Part shown: piece by piece, positions 16,950 to 29,300 of the stretch
Layout of the letters: each line of letters opens with the position of its first letter
How positions within the stretch are numbered: the first letter of the stretch is position 1
Assembly (NCBI RefSeq): GCF_002865585.1
Contig: NZ_CP025581.1
Location: forward strand, 1,860,001-1,924,000
DNA: 64,000 nt
Direction: 5' to 3'
From: Nocardioides houyundeii
Lineage (GTDB): Bacteria; Actinomycetota; Actinomycetes; Propionibacteriales; Nocardioidaceae
The notes under the pieces: generated by a model
Told to the model about the DNA's origin: nothing
The model's database searches: none
The model's input: the letters and a program-made list of their open reading frames with translations, nothing else
Position numbers and translations under genes: made by a program

Positions 16950-16975
16950 CCCGGGCAACCGACCCAGAGTAGGGT
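16947..16975 (+). promoter_or_regulatory. Leaderless promoter of the DUF151 gene
   Basis: TGACCC (16947-16952), 17 bp, TAGGGT (16970-16975), then 7 nt to the GTG at 16983. Spacing is ideal and the message would be leaderless. Confidence 0.5.
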
Positions 16976-16982
16976 TGCAGAC

Positions 16983-17459
16983 GTGCGAGAGGTAGACGTC
17001 ATAGGAGTCCGGGTGGAGATGCCCTCCAACCAACCCATCGTGCTGCTGCGCGAGGTGACGGGGGAGCGGTACCTCCCGATCTGGATCGGCGCGGTCGAGG
17101 CCACCGCCATCGCGTTCGCCCAGCAAGGCGTCGTGCCGCCCCGCCCGCTGACCCACGACCTGTTCAAGGACGTGCTCGATGCGACGGGGTCGGCGCTGAG
17201 CGAGGTGCAGATCACCGACGTCAAGGACGGCGTCTTCTACGCCACCCTGGTCTTCGGCTCCGGCGCCCAGGTGAGCGCCCGTCCGTCGGACTCGATCGCG
17301 CTCGCGCTGCGGATGGGGACCCGGATCGTGGTCGCCGAGGACGTGCTCGACGAGGCCGGGCTGGCGGTTCCGGCCGAGCAGGAGGACGAGGTGGAGGCCT
17401 TCCGCGAGTTCCTCGACCAGGTCACTCCTGAGGACTTCGAGTCGCCGGAGGAGCACTGA
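16983..17459 (+). CDS. Bifunctional nuclease family protein (DUF151)
   Basis: A 158-residue protein of the DUF151 family; plant and some bacterial members have DNase and RNase activity, but most are uncharacterised. Family landmarks are EVDVIGVRVEMPSNQPIVLL, LPIWIGAVEATAIAFA, RPLTHDLFKDVLDATG and ARPSDSIALALRMG. The C-terminus (about 135-158) is acidic. The GTG at 16983 is used because family similarity starts there and an ideal -10 box lies 7 nt upstream. It corresponds to Rv1829 between ftsR and the second MerR gene. A strong hairpin follows the stop. Confidence 0.88.
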   Translation: MREVDVIGVRVEMPSNQPIVLLREVTGERYLPIWIGAVEATAIAFAQQGVVPPRPLTHDLFKDVLDATGSALSEVQITDVKDGVFYATLVFGSGAQVSARPSDSIALALRMGTRIVVAEDVLDEAGLAVPAEQEDEVEAFREFLDQVTPEDFESPEEH

Positions 17460-17500
17460 GCCCTCACCCTCGACCTGAGGATGAGAGTTGGCGACACGCC

Positions 17501-17523
17501 GGGGCCGGGCGTTGACCGGCCCC
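17501..17523 (+). terminator. Hairpin after the DUF151 gene
   Basis: GGGGCCGG and CCGGCCCC are perfect arms (8 bp) with a 7-nt loop, 42 bp past the DUF151 stop. No T-tract follows, as often in high-GC actinobacteria. Confidence 0.6.
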
Positions 17524-17617
17524 GAGTAGGCACCTACCTTGAACTGTCTCCGTTGTAACTCCACCGTTGTGGTTGCCTCCCGGCAGCCGCCACCTCACTT
17601 CCCCCGAGGGAGCTACG

Positions 17618-18256
17618 ATGAGCGGAGTAGACGACGGAGGGTCCCCAGTGGGCGTGAACGACAACGAGCAGCAGGGCAAGGCGCGTCAGGTCGAGGTGGA
17701 GCACGCGACCGTGGCGGCCGAGGAGCAGGGCCTCCTGTTCACCGATGACGTGTCCCCGCTGCCCAGCGACGCCGGCTACCGCGGACCCACCGCGTGCAGC
17801 GCCGCCGGCATCACCTACCGCCAGCTCGACTACTGGGCTCGGACCGGCCTGGTCGACCCGACCGTGCGCGGCGCCTCCGGCTCCGGCTCGCAGCGCCTCT
17901 ACTCCTTTCGCGACATCCTGCTCCTCAAGGTCGTCAAGCGCCTGCTGGACGCCGGCATCTCGCTGCAGCAGATCCGTACCGCGGTCCAGCACCTGCGTGA
18001 GCGCGGCACCGACGACCTGACCCGCGTCACCCTGATGAGCGACGGCGCCTCGGTGTACGAGTGCACCAGCAACGACGAGGTGATCGACCTGCTCCAGGGT
18101 GGTCAGGGCGTCTTCGGGATCGCCATCGGGGGAGTGTGGCGCGAGATCGAGGGCACCCTCGCCGAGCTGCCCAGCGAGCGGACGAGCGCCGAGCCCACCG
18201 ACAACGTCGCCGGCGACGAGCTGGCGGCACGCCGGGCCGCACGCAAGATCGGCTGA
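17618..18256 (+). CDS. MerR-family transcriptional regulator (Rv1830-like)
   Basis: A 212-residue regulator. After an acidic, probably disordered N-terminus (about 50 residues) comes a MerR-type helix-turn-helix and wing: CSAAGITYRQLDYWARTGLVDP, GSQRLYSFRDILLLKVVKRLLDAGISLQQIRTAVQHL. The C-terminal part (about 130-190) may sense a ligand or partner. It corresponds in order to Rv1830 of M. tuberculosis. The ATG at 17618 has GAGGGAG upstream; a GTG at 17648 with GGAGGG upstream is equally credible and would shorten the disordered tail. It is separated from the DUF151 gene by a terminator, so it likely has its own promoter. A hairpin and then the glycine riboswitch follow. Confidence 0.85.
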   Translation: MSGVDDGGSPVGVNDNEQQGKARQVEVEHATVAAEEQGLLFTDDVSPLPSDAGYRGPTACSAAGITYRQLDYWARTGLVDPTVRGASGSGSQRLYSFRDILLLKVVKRLLDAGISLQQIRTAVQHLRERGTDDLTRVTLMSDGASVYECTSNDEVIDLLQGGQGVFGIAIGGVWREIEGTLAELPSERTSAEPTDNVAGDELAARRAARKIG

Positions 18257-18291
18257 CCTGCACCGCACCGGCTCCGGGCCGGTCACGATCA

Positions 18292-18320
18292 CGAGGCCGT
18301 CCGGCATCCGGGCGGCCTCG
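18292..18320 (+). terminator. Hairpin after the MerR gene
   Basis: CGAGGCCG and CGGCCTCG (8-bp perfect arms, extended by CCGG/CCGG pairing inside) lie 36 bp past the MerR stop and just before the riboswitch promoter. It would isolate the riboswitch transcript from upstream reading. Confidence 0.65.
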
Positions 18321-18339
18321 CGTCGTACCCGCCCCACGG

Positions 18340-18345
18340 TATGCT
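18340..18345 (+). promoter_or_regulatory. -10 box (TATGCT) of the riboswitch-gcvP transcript
   Basis: TATGCT lies about 18 bp upstream of the riboswitch P1 helix, so the transcript would start a few bases before it. No clear -35 is seen. Confidence 0.4.
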
Positions 18346-18363
18346 CGTGGGGCTGACGATCCC

Positions 18364-18503
18364 GCGCGGGAGAGTCCTGGTGGGGCCGCCACCAGCGCCG
18401 AAGGGGCAATTCCTCCCCGGAACCTCTCAGGCACCAAGGACCGCGCAGGGCAGGCGACTGTGAAGCCGAGGGCATGGTCCCCCGGTGACAGAGGGGGAGG
18501 CGA
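18364..18503 (+). ncRNA. Glycine riboswitch upstream of gcvP
   Basis: The leader carries the classical glycine-riboswitch (gcvT motif) consensus. GGGAGAG follows a P1 arm GCGCGG (18364-18369), then come the core CGCCGAAGGGGCAA (18396-18409) and CTCTCAGGCAC (18424-18434), and finally the closing arm CCGCGC (18441-18446). That is one complete aptamer. The next 57 nt (AGGCGACTGTGAAG..., ending in a CCCCC/GGGGG stem at about 18479-18498) lack a second full core. They resemble the reduced 3' partner (ghost aptamer) known for singlet riboswitches and may also form the expression platform. It should switch gcvP on when glycine is abundant, as usual for this class. Confidence 0.92.
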
Positions 18504-18551
18504 GCTTCTTCGTCTGACCCTGACCTGTTCGCCTGAACCTGGAGTGTGGCC

Positions 18552-21424
<2,873 letters not shown>

Positions 21425-21428
<4 letters not shown>

Positions 21429-22710
21429 TCGACCGGCGCCAGGCCCGACTGGAGCTCGCCCAGGGCCGCGGTCGACTCCCGTCCGTGGTGGGCGCGGTCT
21501 TCGACCGCTACGGCGTGGTCTGGGCAGGCCGTGCCGGCGGCGGCGCGGACCTCAACGCCCAGTACCGGATCGGGTCGATCACCAAGACGATGACCGCCGT
21601 GCTGGTGATGCAGGCGCGCGACGCCGGCCTGGTGGACCTCGACGACCCCGTGGGACGTCACCTGGGCGACATCGGCTACGCCGAGTGCACGCTGCGGCAG
21701 CTGCTCTCCCACACCTCCGGCATGCAGAGCGAGCCCACGGGGCCGTGGTGGGAGCGCACCCGGGGCTCGGACTTCGCCGCGCTCGCGGCCGCCAACGACG
21801 GCAGTGGCCGGGTCGCGGCCGCGGGGGAGTGGTTCCACTACTCCAACCTCGGCTTCGCGCTGCTCGGCGAGGTGGTGGCCCGGGTCACCGGCAGCCCGTG
21901 GCGGCAGCTGGTCACGCAGTCGCTGCTCCTGCCGCTCGGCATGACCCAGACCTCCTACCTGCCCCGTCCCGGTGCCCAGCCCGGGTTCAGCGTCGGGCAC
22001 TTCACCGGAGTGCCGCAGCTTGAGCCGCTGGCCGACACCGGCGCGATGGCGCCCGCGGGGCAGCTGTGGTCGACGCTGGCCGACCTGGTGCTGTGGGGGC
22101 AGCTCCTCGCCGGGGCCCGCCCCGACCTGCTGGCTCCGGAGTCCCTGGCCGAGATGACCTCGCCCGTGACCGCCGACTACGGCCTGGGTCTGCGGTTGAC
22201 CACCGGCACCACCGGGACCCTGGTCGGACACACCGGCTCCATGCCGGGGTTCCTGGCAGCGGTCCTGGTCGACCCGGCATCGGGCATCGGTGGGGTGACC
22301 TTGATGAACGCGACCACGGGGGTGGACCAGGAAGTGCTCCTGCTGGAGCTGATCGACGGGGACCTCGGCCACGACGGTGTCGAGCCCTGGGTCCCCTCCG
22401 GCGAGCTGCCGGAGGCGATCCGAGGAGTCCCCGGGCTGTGGTTCTGGGGAACACCGCCACCGAGGTCCGTTGGCACAACCGCCGGCTGGAGCTTCGCCAG
22501 CTGGCCGTGCCCGACGACGTCGAGCTGTTCGGGCTGGGCGACGGAAGGATCGTCGGACTCCAGGGCTACCACCGCGGCGAGACCCTGCACGTCGTACGAC
22601 GTCCGGACGGGGAGGTCGACCACCTCGAGGTGGCCACGTTCGTGCTGACCCGCACCCCGTACGACCCGGCGGCGCCCATCCCGGGCGGCCCGCCCCGTCA
22701 GCGTGCCTGA
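21425..22710 (+). CDS. Beta-lactamase-fold serine hydrolase (one frameshift near the 3' end)
   Basis: A class C beta-lactamase/DD-peptidase-like hydrolase, about 428 residues once corrected. Active-site motifs are SxxK in RIGSITKTM (about residue 58), YxN in [13 protein letters not shown] and the HTG box in [10 protein letters not shown]. There is no signal peptide, so it is probably a cytoplasmic esterase/peptidase. The frame breaks at a run of four G (22446-22449): before it reads VPGLWFWG, and one added G continues as [15 protein letters not shown] to the stop at 22710. The C-terminal domain therefore reads well in the other frame, which points to a sequencing error. It overlaps gcvP by four bases and ends antisense to the TldE stop. 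Confidence 0.82.
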
Positions 22711-24086
22711 GAGACGCTCGACATGTTGAAGTCCGGGACCCGCAGCGCGGGCATCGCGGTCCGGCTGAAGTAGTCCTCGCCCCACTCCCGGCTGAACGCC
22801 GGCTCGGTGGCGCCGGCGGCGGTGAACCGCCCCAGCAGATCCACCGGGCTCTCGTTGAACCGGAAGTTGTTCACCGACCCGGTGATCTCCCCGTTCTCGA
22901 CCAGGTAGACGCCGTCCCGGGTGATCCCGGTCAGCAGCAGGGTCTGCGGATCCACCTCGCGGATGTACCACAGGCAGGTGAGCAGCAACCCGCGTTCCAC
23001 GTCCGCCACGAGCTCGGCCACCCCGCCGGAGGAGCCCTCCACCGCCAGCACCAGGTTGTCGACGGCCGGAGTGGCGGGCTGGCCGGTCAGGACCGCGGAG
23101 TGCCGCGTCTGCAGGAGCGCCGACAGCCGACCGTCGGCGATCCACTCGGTGCGTGCGAGCGGCAGGCCGTTGTCGAAGACCGAGGAGGTGTTGCTGGAGG
23201 CCGGGGCGACCACGAACGGCTCGCACTCCAGTCCGGGGTGCGTGGGGTCCGAGGAGAGGGTGACGCCGGCGCGGGCGACCTGGTCGCCGATCCGGGTGCC
23301 ACCCCCGCGCCTGCTGAAGACCGACTGCCCGTCGTGGGCCACCCGGGCGCCGGCACTCCAGTAGGTGTCGACCATCAGGTCCGCCACCGCGGTGGGGGGC
23401 AGGATCGTGTCGTAGCGGCCAGCCGGCAGGGCCACCTCGCGGGCACCCCACGCCAGCCGGGTCGCGAGCTCGGCCTCCATCGCCAGGGGGTTCACCTCGG
23501 CGAAGTCCCGGGTGGCTCCGCCGACCCACGCGCTCTGGGTGAGGTCTGCGGTCTTGGCGGTGCAGCCGTAGTGTCCGGTGGGCTGCACGTGGCGGCGGCG
23601 CAGCCCGGTGCTCGAGCCCAGGTAGGTGGTGGTGACCTCGTGGTTGACGAAGCCGTAGAGCAGTCGGCCGCCGCCCTGGGCCGTCCCGAACGCCTCGCCC
23701 AGCATCGGAGCGACGTCGGCGTAGACCCCGATGTCGGTCTCCGCCGGCGGGTCTGCCCAGTCCGGGTCCGCGGCGCCGGCCACCAGGTCGACCGCGTCCT
23801 CGGCCGGGGAGGAGTCCCGGGCTGCGGCGTCGGCGGCGGCCACCAGGGCGGTGACCTGGTCCCGGGTGGTGGCAGCGCCCGAGACCGAGCCGGTGCGCGT
23901 CCCGTCCCGGCCCGCGACGAAGGAGATGACGGTCACCGACAGGCCGTGGGCGACACCGTTGGTGGTCAGGGAGTTGTTGGCCCAGCGGAGGTTGGCGCTG
24001 GTGTTGTTGCCCACGATCACCACGCAGTCGTCGGAGGTCGTCGTGGCGAGCGCGTGCTCGACCAGTTCCTGGGGTGAGGTGCTCAT
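22698..24086 (-). CDS. TldE/PmbA-like metallopeptidase-family subunit
   Basis: A 462-residue protein of the TldD/PmbA family, the non-catalytic partner type. It has the long beta-rich domain shared with TldD (RWANNSLTTNGVAHGLSVTV, YDTILPPTAVADLMVDTYWSAGARVAHDGQS) and ends in the conserved TGSVNNFRFNESPVDLLGRF. The HExxxH metal site of TldD is not present, as expected for TldE. TldD/TldE heterodimers unfold and degrade small proteins and process some peptide natural products. The gene overlaps tldD by four bases and follows it, so the two are made in equal amounts. Confidence 0.88.
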   Translation of the reverse strand: MSTSPQELVEHALATTTSDDCVVIVGNNTSANLRWANNSLTTNGVAHGLSVTVISFVAGRDGTRTGSVSGAATTRDQVTALVAAADAAARDSSPAEDAVDLVAGAADPDWADPPAETDIGVYADVAPMLGEAFGTAQGGGRLLYGFVNHEVTTTYLGSSTGLRRRHVQPTGHYGCTAKTADLTQSAWVGGATRDFAEVNPLAMEAELATRLAWGAREVALPAGRYDTILPPTAVADLMVDTYWSAGARVAHDGQSVFSRRGGGTRIGDQVARAGVTLSSDPTHPGLECEPFVVAPASSNTSSVFDNGLPLARTEWIADGRLSALLQTRHSAVLTGQPATPAVDNLVLAVEGSSGGVAELVADVERGLLLTCLWYIREVDPQTLLLTGITRDGVYLVENGEITGSVNNFRFNESPVDLLGRFTAAGATEPAFSREWGEDYFSRTAMPALRVPDFNMSSVSQAR

Positions 24087-25627
24087 GCCGTGCCTGCCTC
24101 GTCGGTGGTGTTCAGGATGCGGACGGAACGGAACAGCGCGGAGGGGCAGCCGTGGCTGACCGCCGCGACCTGGCCCGGTTGCGCCTTGCCGCAGTTGAAG
24201 GCGCCGCCCAGCTCCCAGGTCTGGGGACCGCCCACCGCCTCCATCGAGCCCCAGAAGTCCGTCGTGGTGGCCTGGTAGGCGGCGTCCCGGACCTGGCCGC
24301 TGATCTCGCCGTTCTCGATGCGGAAGAAGCGTTGGCCGGTGAACTGGAAGTTGAACCGCTGCATGTCGATGGACCAGGACTTGTCGCCCACCACGTACAG
24401 CCCACGTTCCACCCGGGAGATGAGCTCGTCGGTGCTCGGGCCCTCAGCATCGGGCTGCAGCGAGACGTTGGCCATCCGCTGGATCGGGATGTGGCCGGGG
24501 GAGTCGGCGTAGGCGCACCCGTTGGACCTGCCTGCGCCGGGGACCGAGGGATCGGGGTTCAGCTCCGGCTTCTGGTGTGCCATCGCCCGGTCCAGCTGGT
24601 AGCCCACCAGGACCCCGTCCCGGATGATGTCCCAGCTCTGCGTCTGGACCCCTTCGTCGTCGTACCCGGTCGTGGCCAGGCCGTGCTCGACGGTCCGGTC
24701 GCCCGTGACATGCATCGCCGGGGACCCGTAGACCAGGGTGCCCAGCTGGTCGTAGGTGGCGAACGAGGTCCCGGCGTAGTTGGCCTCGTAGCCCAGGGCG
24801 CGGTCCAGCTCGGTGGCGTGTCCGACCGACTCGTGGATGGTGAGCCACAGGTTCGAGGGATGGATCACCAGGTCGTAGCTCCCCGGCTCCACGGACGGGG
24901 CCTTGAGCTTCTCCGCCAGCAGCTCCGGCACCTCGGCCAGCTCCGCGTCCCAGTCCCAGAACCGACCGGTGAGGTACTCCCAGCCCCGGCCCACGGGAGG
25001 CGCGATGCTCGTCATGGAGTCGAAGGTGCCCGTCGCGGAGTCCGACCCCATCGCCTCGAACGAGGGCATCATCCGCACCCGCTGCTGGGTCGTCCTGGTG
25101 CCGCTCAGGTCCGCGTAGTACTTGTTCTCCTGCACCTGCTGCAGGCTGGCCGCGGCGTGCTCGACGACCGGGTGCCGGACCAGGCGCGCGGTCCAGTCGG
25201 AGAGCACCGCGACCTTGTCGGAGGTCGCGACCTCCCAGGGGTTGACCTCGTACGCCGAGACCCAGGTGACGTCCTCGTGCACGGGCTCGGGGGCCAGCTC
25301 CACCGGCGTCGGGGTCATGGTCGCCGCGATCTCCGCCACGGCCAGCGCCTGGTCGGTGACCCGGCGTACCTCCTGCGGCGTCAGCACCACGCCGCTGGCG
25401 AAACCCCAGGCGCCGCGGTGGATGACGCGCACCGCGAAACCGAGATCCTCCGAGTCCTGGGCGCCCTGGAGATGGCCGTCCCGCACCGCGAGGTGCTGGT
25501 AGCGGTTGCGCTCGAACCGGAAGTCGGCGTGCTGCACGCCTCGTTCGGCGGCTCGCGCCAGGGCCACCTCGCCCAGCTGGCGGTAGCCCAAGGCGAGGAA
25601 GGAAGGATCGAGACCGGGCTTGCTCAT
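24083..25627 (-). CDS. tldD: TldD family zinc metallopeptidase
   Basis: A 514-residue metallopeptidase of the TldD family. The zinc site HExxxH is seen in LTIHESVGHATELDRALGYEANYAG, split here as HESVGHATELD with the downstream glycine-rich part, about residue 265. The C-terminal third has the family motifs GCAYADSPGHIPIQRM, YVVGDKSWSIDMQRFNFQFT and FNCGKAQPGQ. With TldE it forms a heterodimer that cleaves peptides in a partly enclosed chamber. No RiPP precursor or other substrate gene is seen next to it. The ATG at 25627 has TAGGTT 6 nt upstream, so the message may be leaderless. It is divergent from the sulfotransferase gene with 37 bp between. Confidence 0.92.
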   Translation of the reverse strand: MSKPGLDPSFLALGYRQLGEVALARAAERGVQHADFRFERNRYQHLAVRDGHLQGAQDSEDLGFAVRVIHRGAWGFASGVVLTPQEVRRVTDQALAVAEIAATMTPTPVELAPEPVHEDVTWVSAYEVNPWEVATSDKVAVLSDWTARLVRHPVVEHAAASLQQVQENKYYADLSGTRTTQQRVRMMPSFEAMGSDSATGTFDSMTSIAPPVGRGWEYLTGRFWDWDAELAEVPELLAEKLKAPSVEPGSYDLVIHPSNLWLTIHESVGHATELDRALGYEANYAGTSFATYDQLGTLVYGSPAMHVTGDRTVEHGLATTGYDDEGVQTQSWDIIRDGVLVGYQLDRAMAHQKPELNPDPSVPGAGRSNGCAYADSPGHIPIQRMANVSLQPDAEGPSTDELISRVERGLYVVGDKSWSIDMQRFNFQFTGQRFFRIENGEISGQVRDAAYQATTTDFWGSMEAVGGPQTWELGGAFNCGKAQPGQVAAVSHGCPSALFRSVRILNTTDEAGTA

Positions 25628-25633
25628 GGGCCG

Positions 25634-25657
25634 AACCTAGTCCCTGACAGGTAGGGT
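25634..25657. promoter_or_regulatory. Back-to-back leaderless -10 boxes for tldD and the sulfotransferase
   Basis: TAGGTT on the minus strand (25639-25634) is 6 nt from the tldD ATG. TAGGGT on the plus strand (25652-25657) is 7 nt from the sulfotransferase ATG. The 37-bp divergent space holds both. Confidence 0.4.
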
Positions 25658-25664
25658 CGCGCGC

Positions 25665-26363
25665 ATGACGGCACCGGCATGGCTGGGGATCGGCGCCCAG
25701 CGCTCCGGGACCACGTGGTTCACCGACCTGCTCTGCCAGCACCCGAGCGTGGGGCTGGGCACCAACGGCAAGAAGGAGCAGCACCTCCTGCACAAGGTGG
25801 GGGACGGGCTGGAGAGCCGGGCCGCCTACCTCGACCTCTTCCCCACGGACGGCGTGGCACGGGGGGAGTGGACCCCGCAGTACCTGCGGCACTCCTCGGC
25901 ACCGTTCGCGGCGAAGGGGCTGCTGGCCCCCGATGCGCCGGTGCTGGCGATCCTGCGCGACCCGGTCGAGCGCTTCCTCTCAGCCATGCGGCTCGCCGCG
26001 ACCAGGGCCAAGTCGCCCTGGCCCTACCCGGTGCCGATCACGGTGCAGACGTTCAGCGGGTTCTATGCCGACCAGCTGGCGATGTGGGCCAACGCCGTGG
26101 GTCGCGAGCGGATGGTGGTGATGGTCTACGAGGAGGTCCGACGCGACCCGCAGCGTGCCGTGGACGCGGTGTGGCGTCGTCTGGGTCGGGCACCGGTGCC
26201 GCTGGTGGACGTGGACCGTCCGTCGCGCTCGAGCAGCGCGGCGAGCTGGGAGCCTCCGGCCGGCCAGGTGGAGTCCCTGCGGGTGCTCTACCGGCCGCAG
26301 CTCGCGCGGCTGGCTGAGGAGTGGGACCTGGACCTGAGCAGCTGGACCACTCTCACCCGCTGA
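25665..26363 (+). CDS. Sulfotransferase family protein
   Basis: A 232-residue PAPS-dependent sulfotransferase. The 5'-phosphosulfate loop GAQRSGTTWF is at residues 9-18, and the 3'-phosphate site is ILRDPVERFLSAMR near residue 97. The C-terminal part contains a QLAMWANAVGRERMVVMVYEE segment typical of the core fold. It is short compared with NodH-like enzymes but complete. The acceptor is not known. It resembles the sulfotransferase at the left window edge only in the cofactor motifs. It is convergent with sbcC, whose stop it overlaps by 11 bp. Confidence 0.85.
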   Translation: MTAPAWLGIGAQRSGTTWFTDLLCQHPSVGLGTNGKKEQHLLHKVGDGLESRAAYLDLFPTDGVARGEWTPQYLRHSSAPFAAKGLLAPDAPVLAILRDPVERFLSAMRLAATRAKSPWPYPVPITVQTFSGFYADQLAMWANAVGRERMVVMVYEEVRRDPQRAVDAVWRRLGRAPVPLVDVDRPSRSSSAASWEPPAGQVESLRVLYRPQLARLAEEWDLDLSSWTTLTR

Positions 26364-29300
26364 CCGGAGCCAGCCGTGAGCCGTGGCGGTCCTTGATCAC
26401 CTGGAGCTGTGTCGGGATCCGCTCCCGCATCTCCGTCACGTGGCTCACCACCCCCACCACGCGGCCGCCGTCCCGCAGGGCGTCCAGGGTGTCCAGGACG
26501 TCGTCGAGGGTGTCAGCGTCCAGGCTGCCGAATCCCTCGTCGACGAACAGCGTGCCCAGATCGGCTCCGCCCGCCTCCTCGGTGATGACGTCGGCCAGCC
26601 CCAGCGCCAGGGCCAGGGAGACCACGAAGGTCTCACCGCCCGAGAGCGTGGCCGGGTCGCGGGTCTCCCCGGACCAGTCGTCTCGGACCAGCAGGCTCAG
26701 CCCGCCCCGGGTCTCCCGGGTGCCGCGCTGGCCGGTGTGCTCCAGGGTGTAGCGCATGCCGCTCATGCCACGCAGCCTGGCGTTGGCCGCCTGGACGACC
26801 TGGGAGAGCCGGTAGCCCAGGACGTAGGCCGCCAGCCGCATCTGGAGTCGGTTGTCGGCCGACTTCCCCTCGGCGAACGAGCTCAGATCCACGGCCACCC
26901 GCAGCTCCTCGCGCAGCGGCTGCCACTGCTGCAGCGCCGTGGTGAGCTGGGCGCCGAGGTCCTGCAGCCGGTCTGCGTCCTGGCGGGCGCGGTCGGCAGC
27001 CGCCCGCACCCGGACCAGCTCGGCCCGCGCCTCGCGGTGGCTGCGGGCCAGCCCGTCGAGATCGGGGACCGGGGCCGCGGCCGCGGCCCGCAGCTCGGCG
27101 TCCTCCAGCAGACCGGTGAGCCGGTACTCCTCCTGCGCGTACTCCTCGATCAGGGTCTCCAGGGTCTGACAGGTGTCCTGGTCACGGTGTGCCCGCCGTA
27201 CGGCGTCCGCATGGGGCAGCTCGCACTCGTCGAGAACGCGGCGCAGGGCTTCCTCGTCGACCCGGAGCCGGTTGGCCGCGCGCTCGGCGGTGGCCTGCAG
27301 GGTCAGGTAGCGCTTGCCGAGGGAGGCGCTGGCCTCCAGCGCCTGCAGCAACGAAGCCACCGAGGTGTGCGTGCTGCCGGCGAGCGCGGCGGCGCGGGCC
27401 GCGTCGAGCGTCTCGAGGTCGCTCTCGCAGACCTGGAGCCCCGTCTCGATCCGAGCCACCTCCACCTCGGCTTCCCGGGACGCGTGGTGGGCTGCCGTCA
27501 ACCGGTGCTCGAGGTCGACGAGCTCAGCGCGGATCTCCACCGCGCGGCGTTCCGCCTCCTCGGCTTCCGCCAGCTGCTCCTGGCACTGCGCGAGGCGCTG
27601 GCGCAGCGACTCGTGCGGCTCCTCCCCGGCTCGGGCGGCCGTGGCGTCCCGCTGGGAGCGCAGCTGCTGGACCCGGTCGTCGTGGACGTGCAGCAGAGCC
27701 TTGGCGTCGTCGACCGAGCGCATCGCCGCGCGCTCGGCGGCGCCGTCGGGGGAGCCGGGAGACGGGCTGGCGCGGTGCGGGTGACTGCACGAGCCGCAGA
27801 CCGGACAGGAGTCGCCGACCGCCAGCGCACCGGCGATCTCCGCCGCCATGCCCTGGATCCGGGTCTCCCGGATGTCCAACCAGGTCTGGGTCAGGTCCTG
27901 CACGCGCTCGCGGCACTCGGCACGCTCCGAGGCTGCCGCGGCCAGCTCGGCCTCGAGAGCGACGAGCAGCTCCTTGTCGGCCAACCGGGTGCTCAGCACG
28001 GTCACCTCGGCCTCGATCTGGGCCGCCGAGCCGGCTGCCTGCTGGCTGGAGGTGAGAGCGCTCTGCAGCTGCTCCAGCCGGACTGGCAGCTCCGCGAGCT
28101 GGGCGTGGGCGGACTCGACCCGGGCGCGGGAGTCGGCCAGCCGCCGCTGCGCGTCGACCCGGGCCTCGTGCAGCTCCGCCAGGCGACGGTCCGAGTCGCG
28201 CAGCGGCCCGAGGGCCACGCACTGCTGCTGGACCGAGCTCAGCAGTGCGTCGACGGCGTCTGCGGCGGTGTCGTCGCAGGGTAGTGCCGCCGACTCGTCA
28301 GCACCGAGGTGCAGCGTCAAGGCCTCCAGGGCCGAGTCCGCCCGCAGGCGCGCCGCACTGGTCTCGAAGGTCGCTGCGTCGACGAGCTTCACCACGGGCA
28401 TGGCGCCAGCGGCGCGTCGCGCCTCGCGCAGCTCGGTGACCCTGCGGCCGTGCTGGTCCGCGGCGGCGAGGTGCGCGGCGAGCTGGGCCCGGGCCGCCGC
28501 GCGCCGTTCCTGGAGCTCGTGAGTCCGGCGTCCCAGGGTGTGGCGCTGCTCCGCCTCGCGCTCGGCCGCCTCGGCCGCGGGGAGGAGAGCCGCCGCCCGT
28601 CGGGCAGTGGCGGCGGCATCGGCGGCGACCGCAGTCGACCATGCGCCCAGCTCACCCGATCCGGCCACCGGCTCCAGGGACTGCAGGTCCCACTCGTCGG
28701 GCACCGCGACCGTCGACACCTCGCACACGCGGCTGACCAGGGCGGCGACCGCGTCGTGGTGGGTCCGCGAACGCCGCGCGAGCTGGAGCCGGTGCTCGCG
28801 CAGCCAGCTCTCCATCCGCGAGAAGCGGCTGGTGTTGAACAGCTGCTGCAGCACCGCCTGACGTTCGTCCGACTTGGCCCGCAGGAACGCCTGGAAGCGG
28901 CCCTGGGGGAGCATCGCCACCTGGCAGAACTGGGTGAGGCTCATGCCCAGGAGGGCCCCGACCAGGTCACCCACCTCGTCGAGCCTGGTGGAGACGGGCT
29001 GCCACCCGCCGTCGCGATGCTCCGCCAGCGCCACCGACGCCTGCTGGTTGGTGGTGCCGGTGCCCCGCTTCTTGGGTCGTTGCCACGCGGGGGAGCGGAC
29101 GAAGCGGAACCGGCGGCCCGAGAGCGTCGCCTCCAGCGTGACCTCAGGCGCCACGGAGGGTGCGGCGTGGTCGGAGCGCAGCCGCTTGGCGGCACCGCGC
29201 TCGCCGGGCACGTCGCCGTACAGGGCGAAGCAGACGGCGTCGAGGACGCTGGACTTGCCGGCTCCGGTCGGCCCGGTCAGCAGGAACAGGCCGGCCTCGC

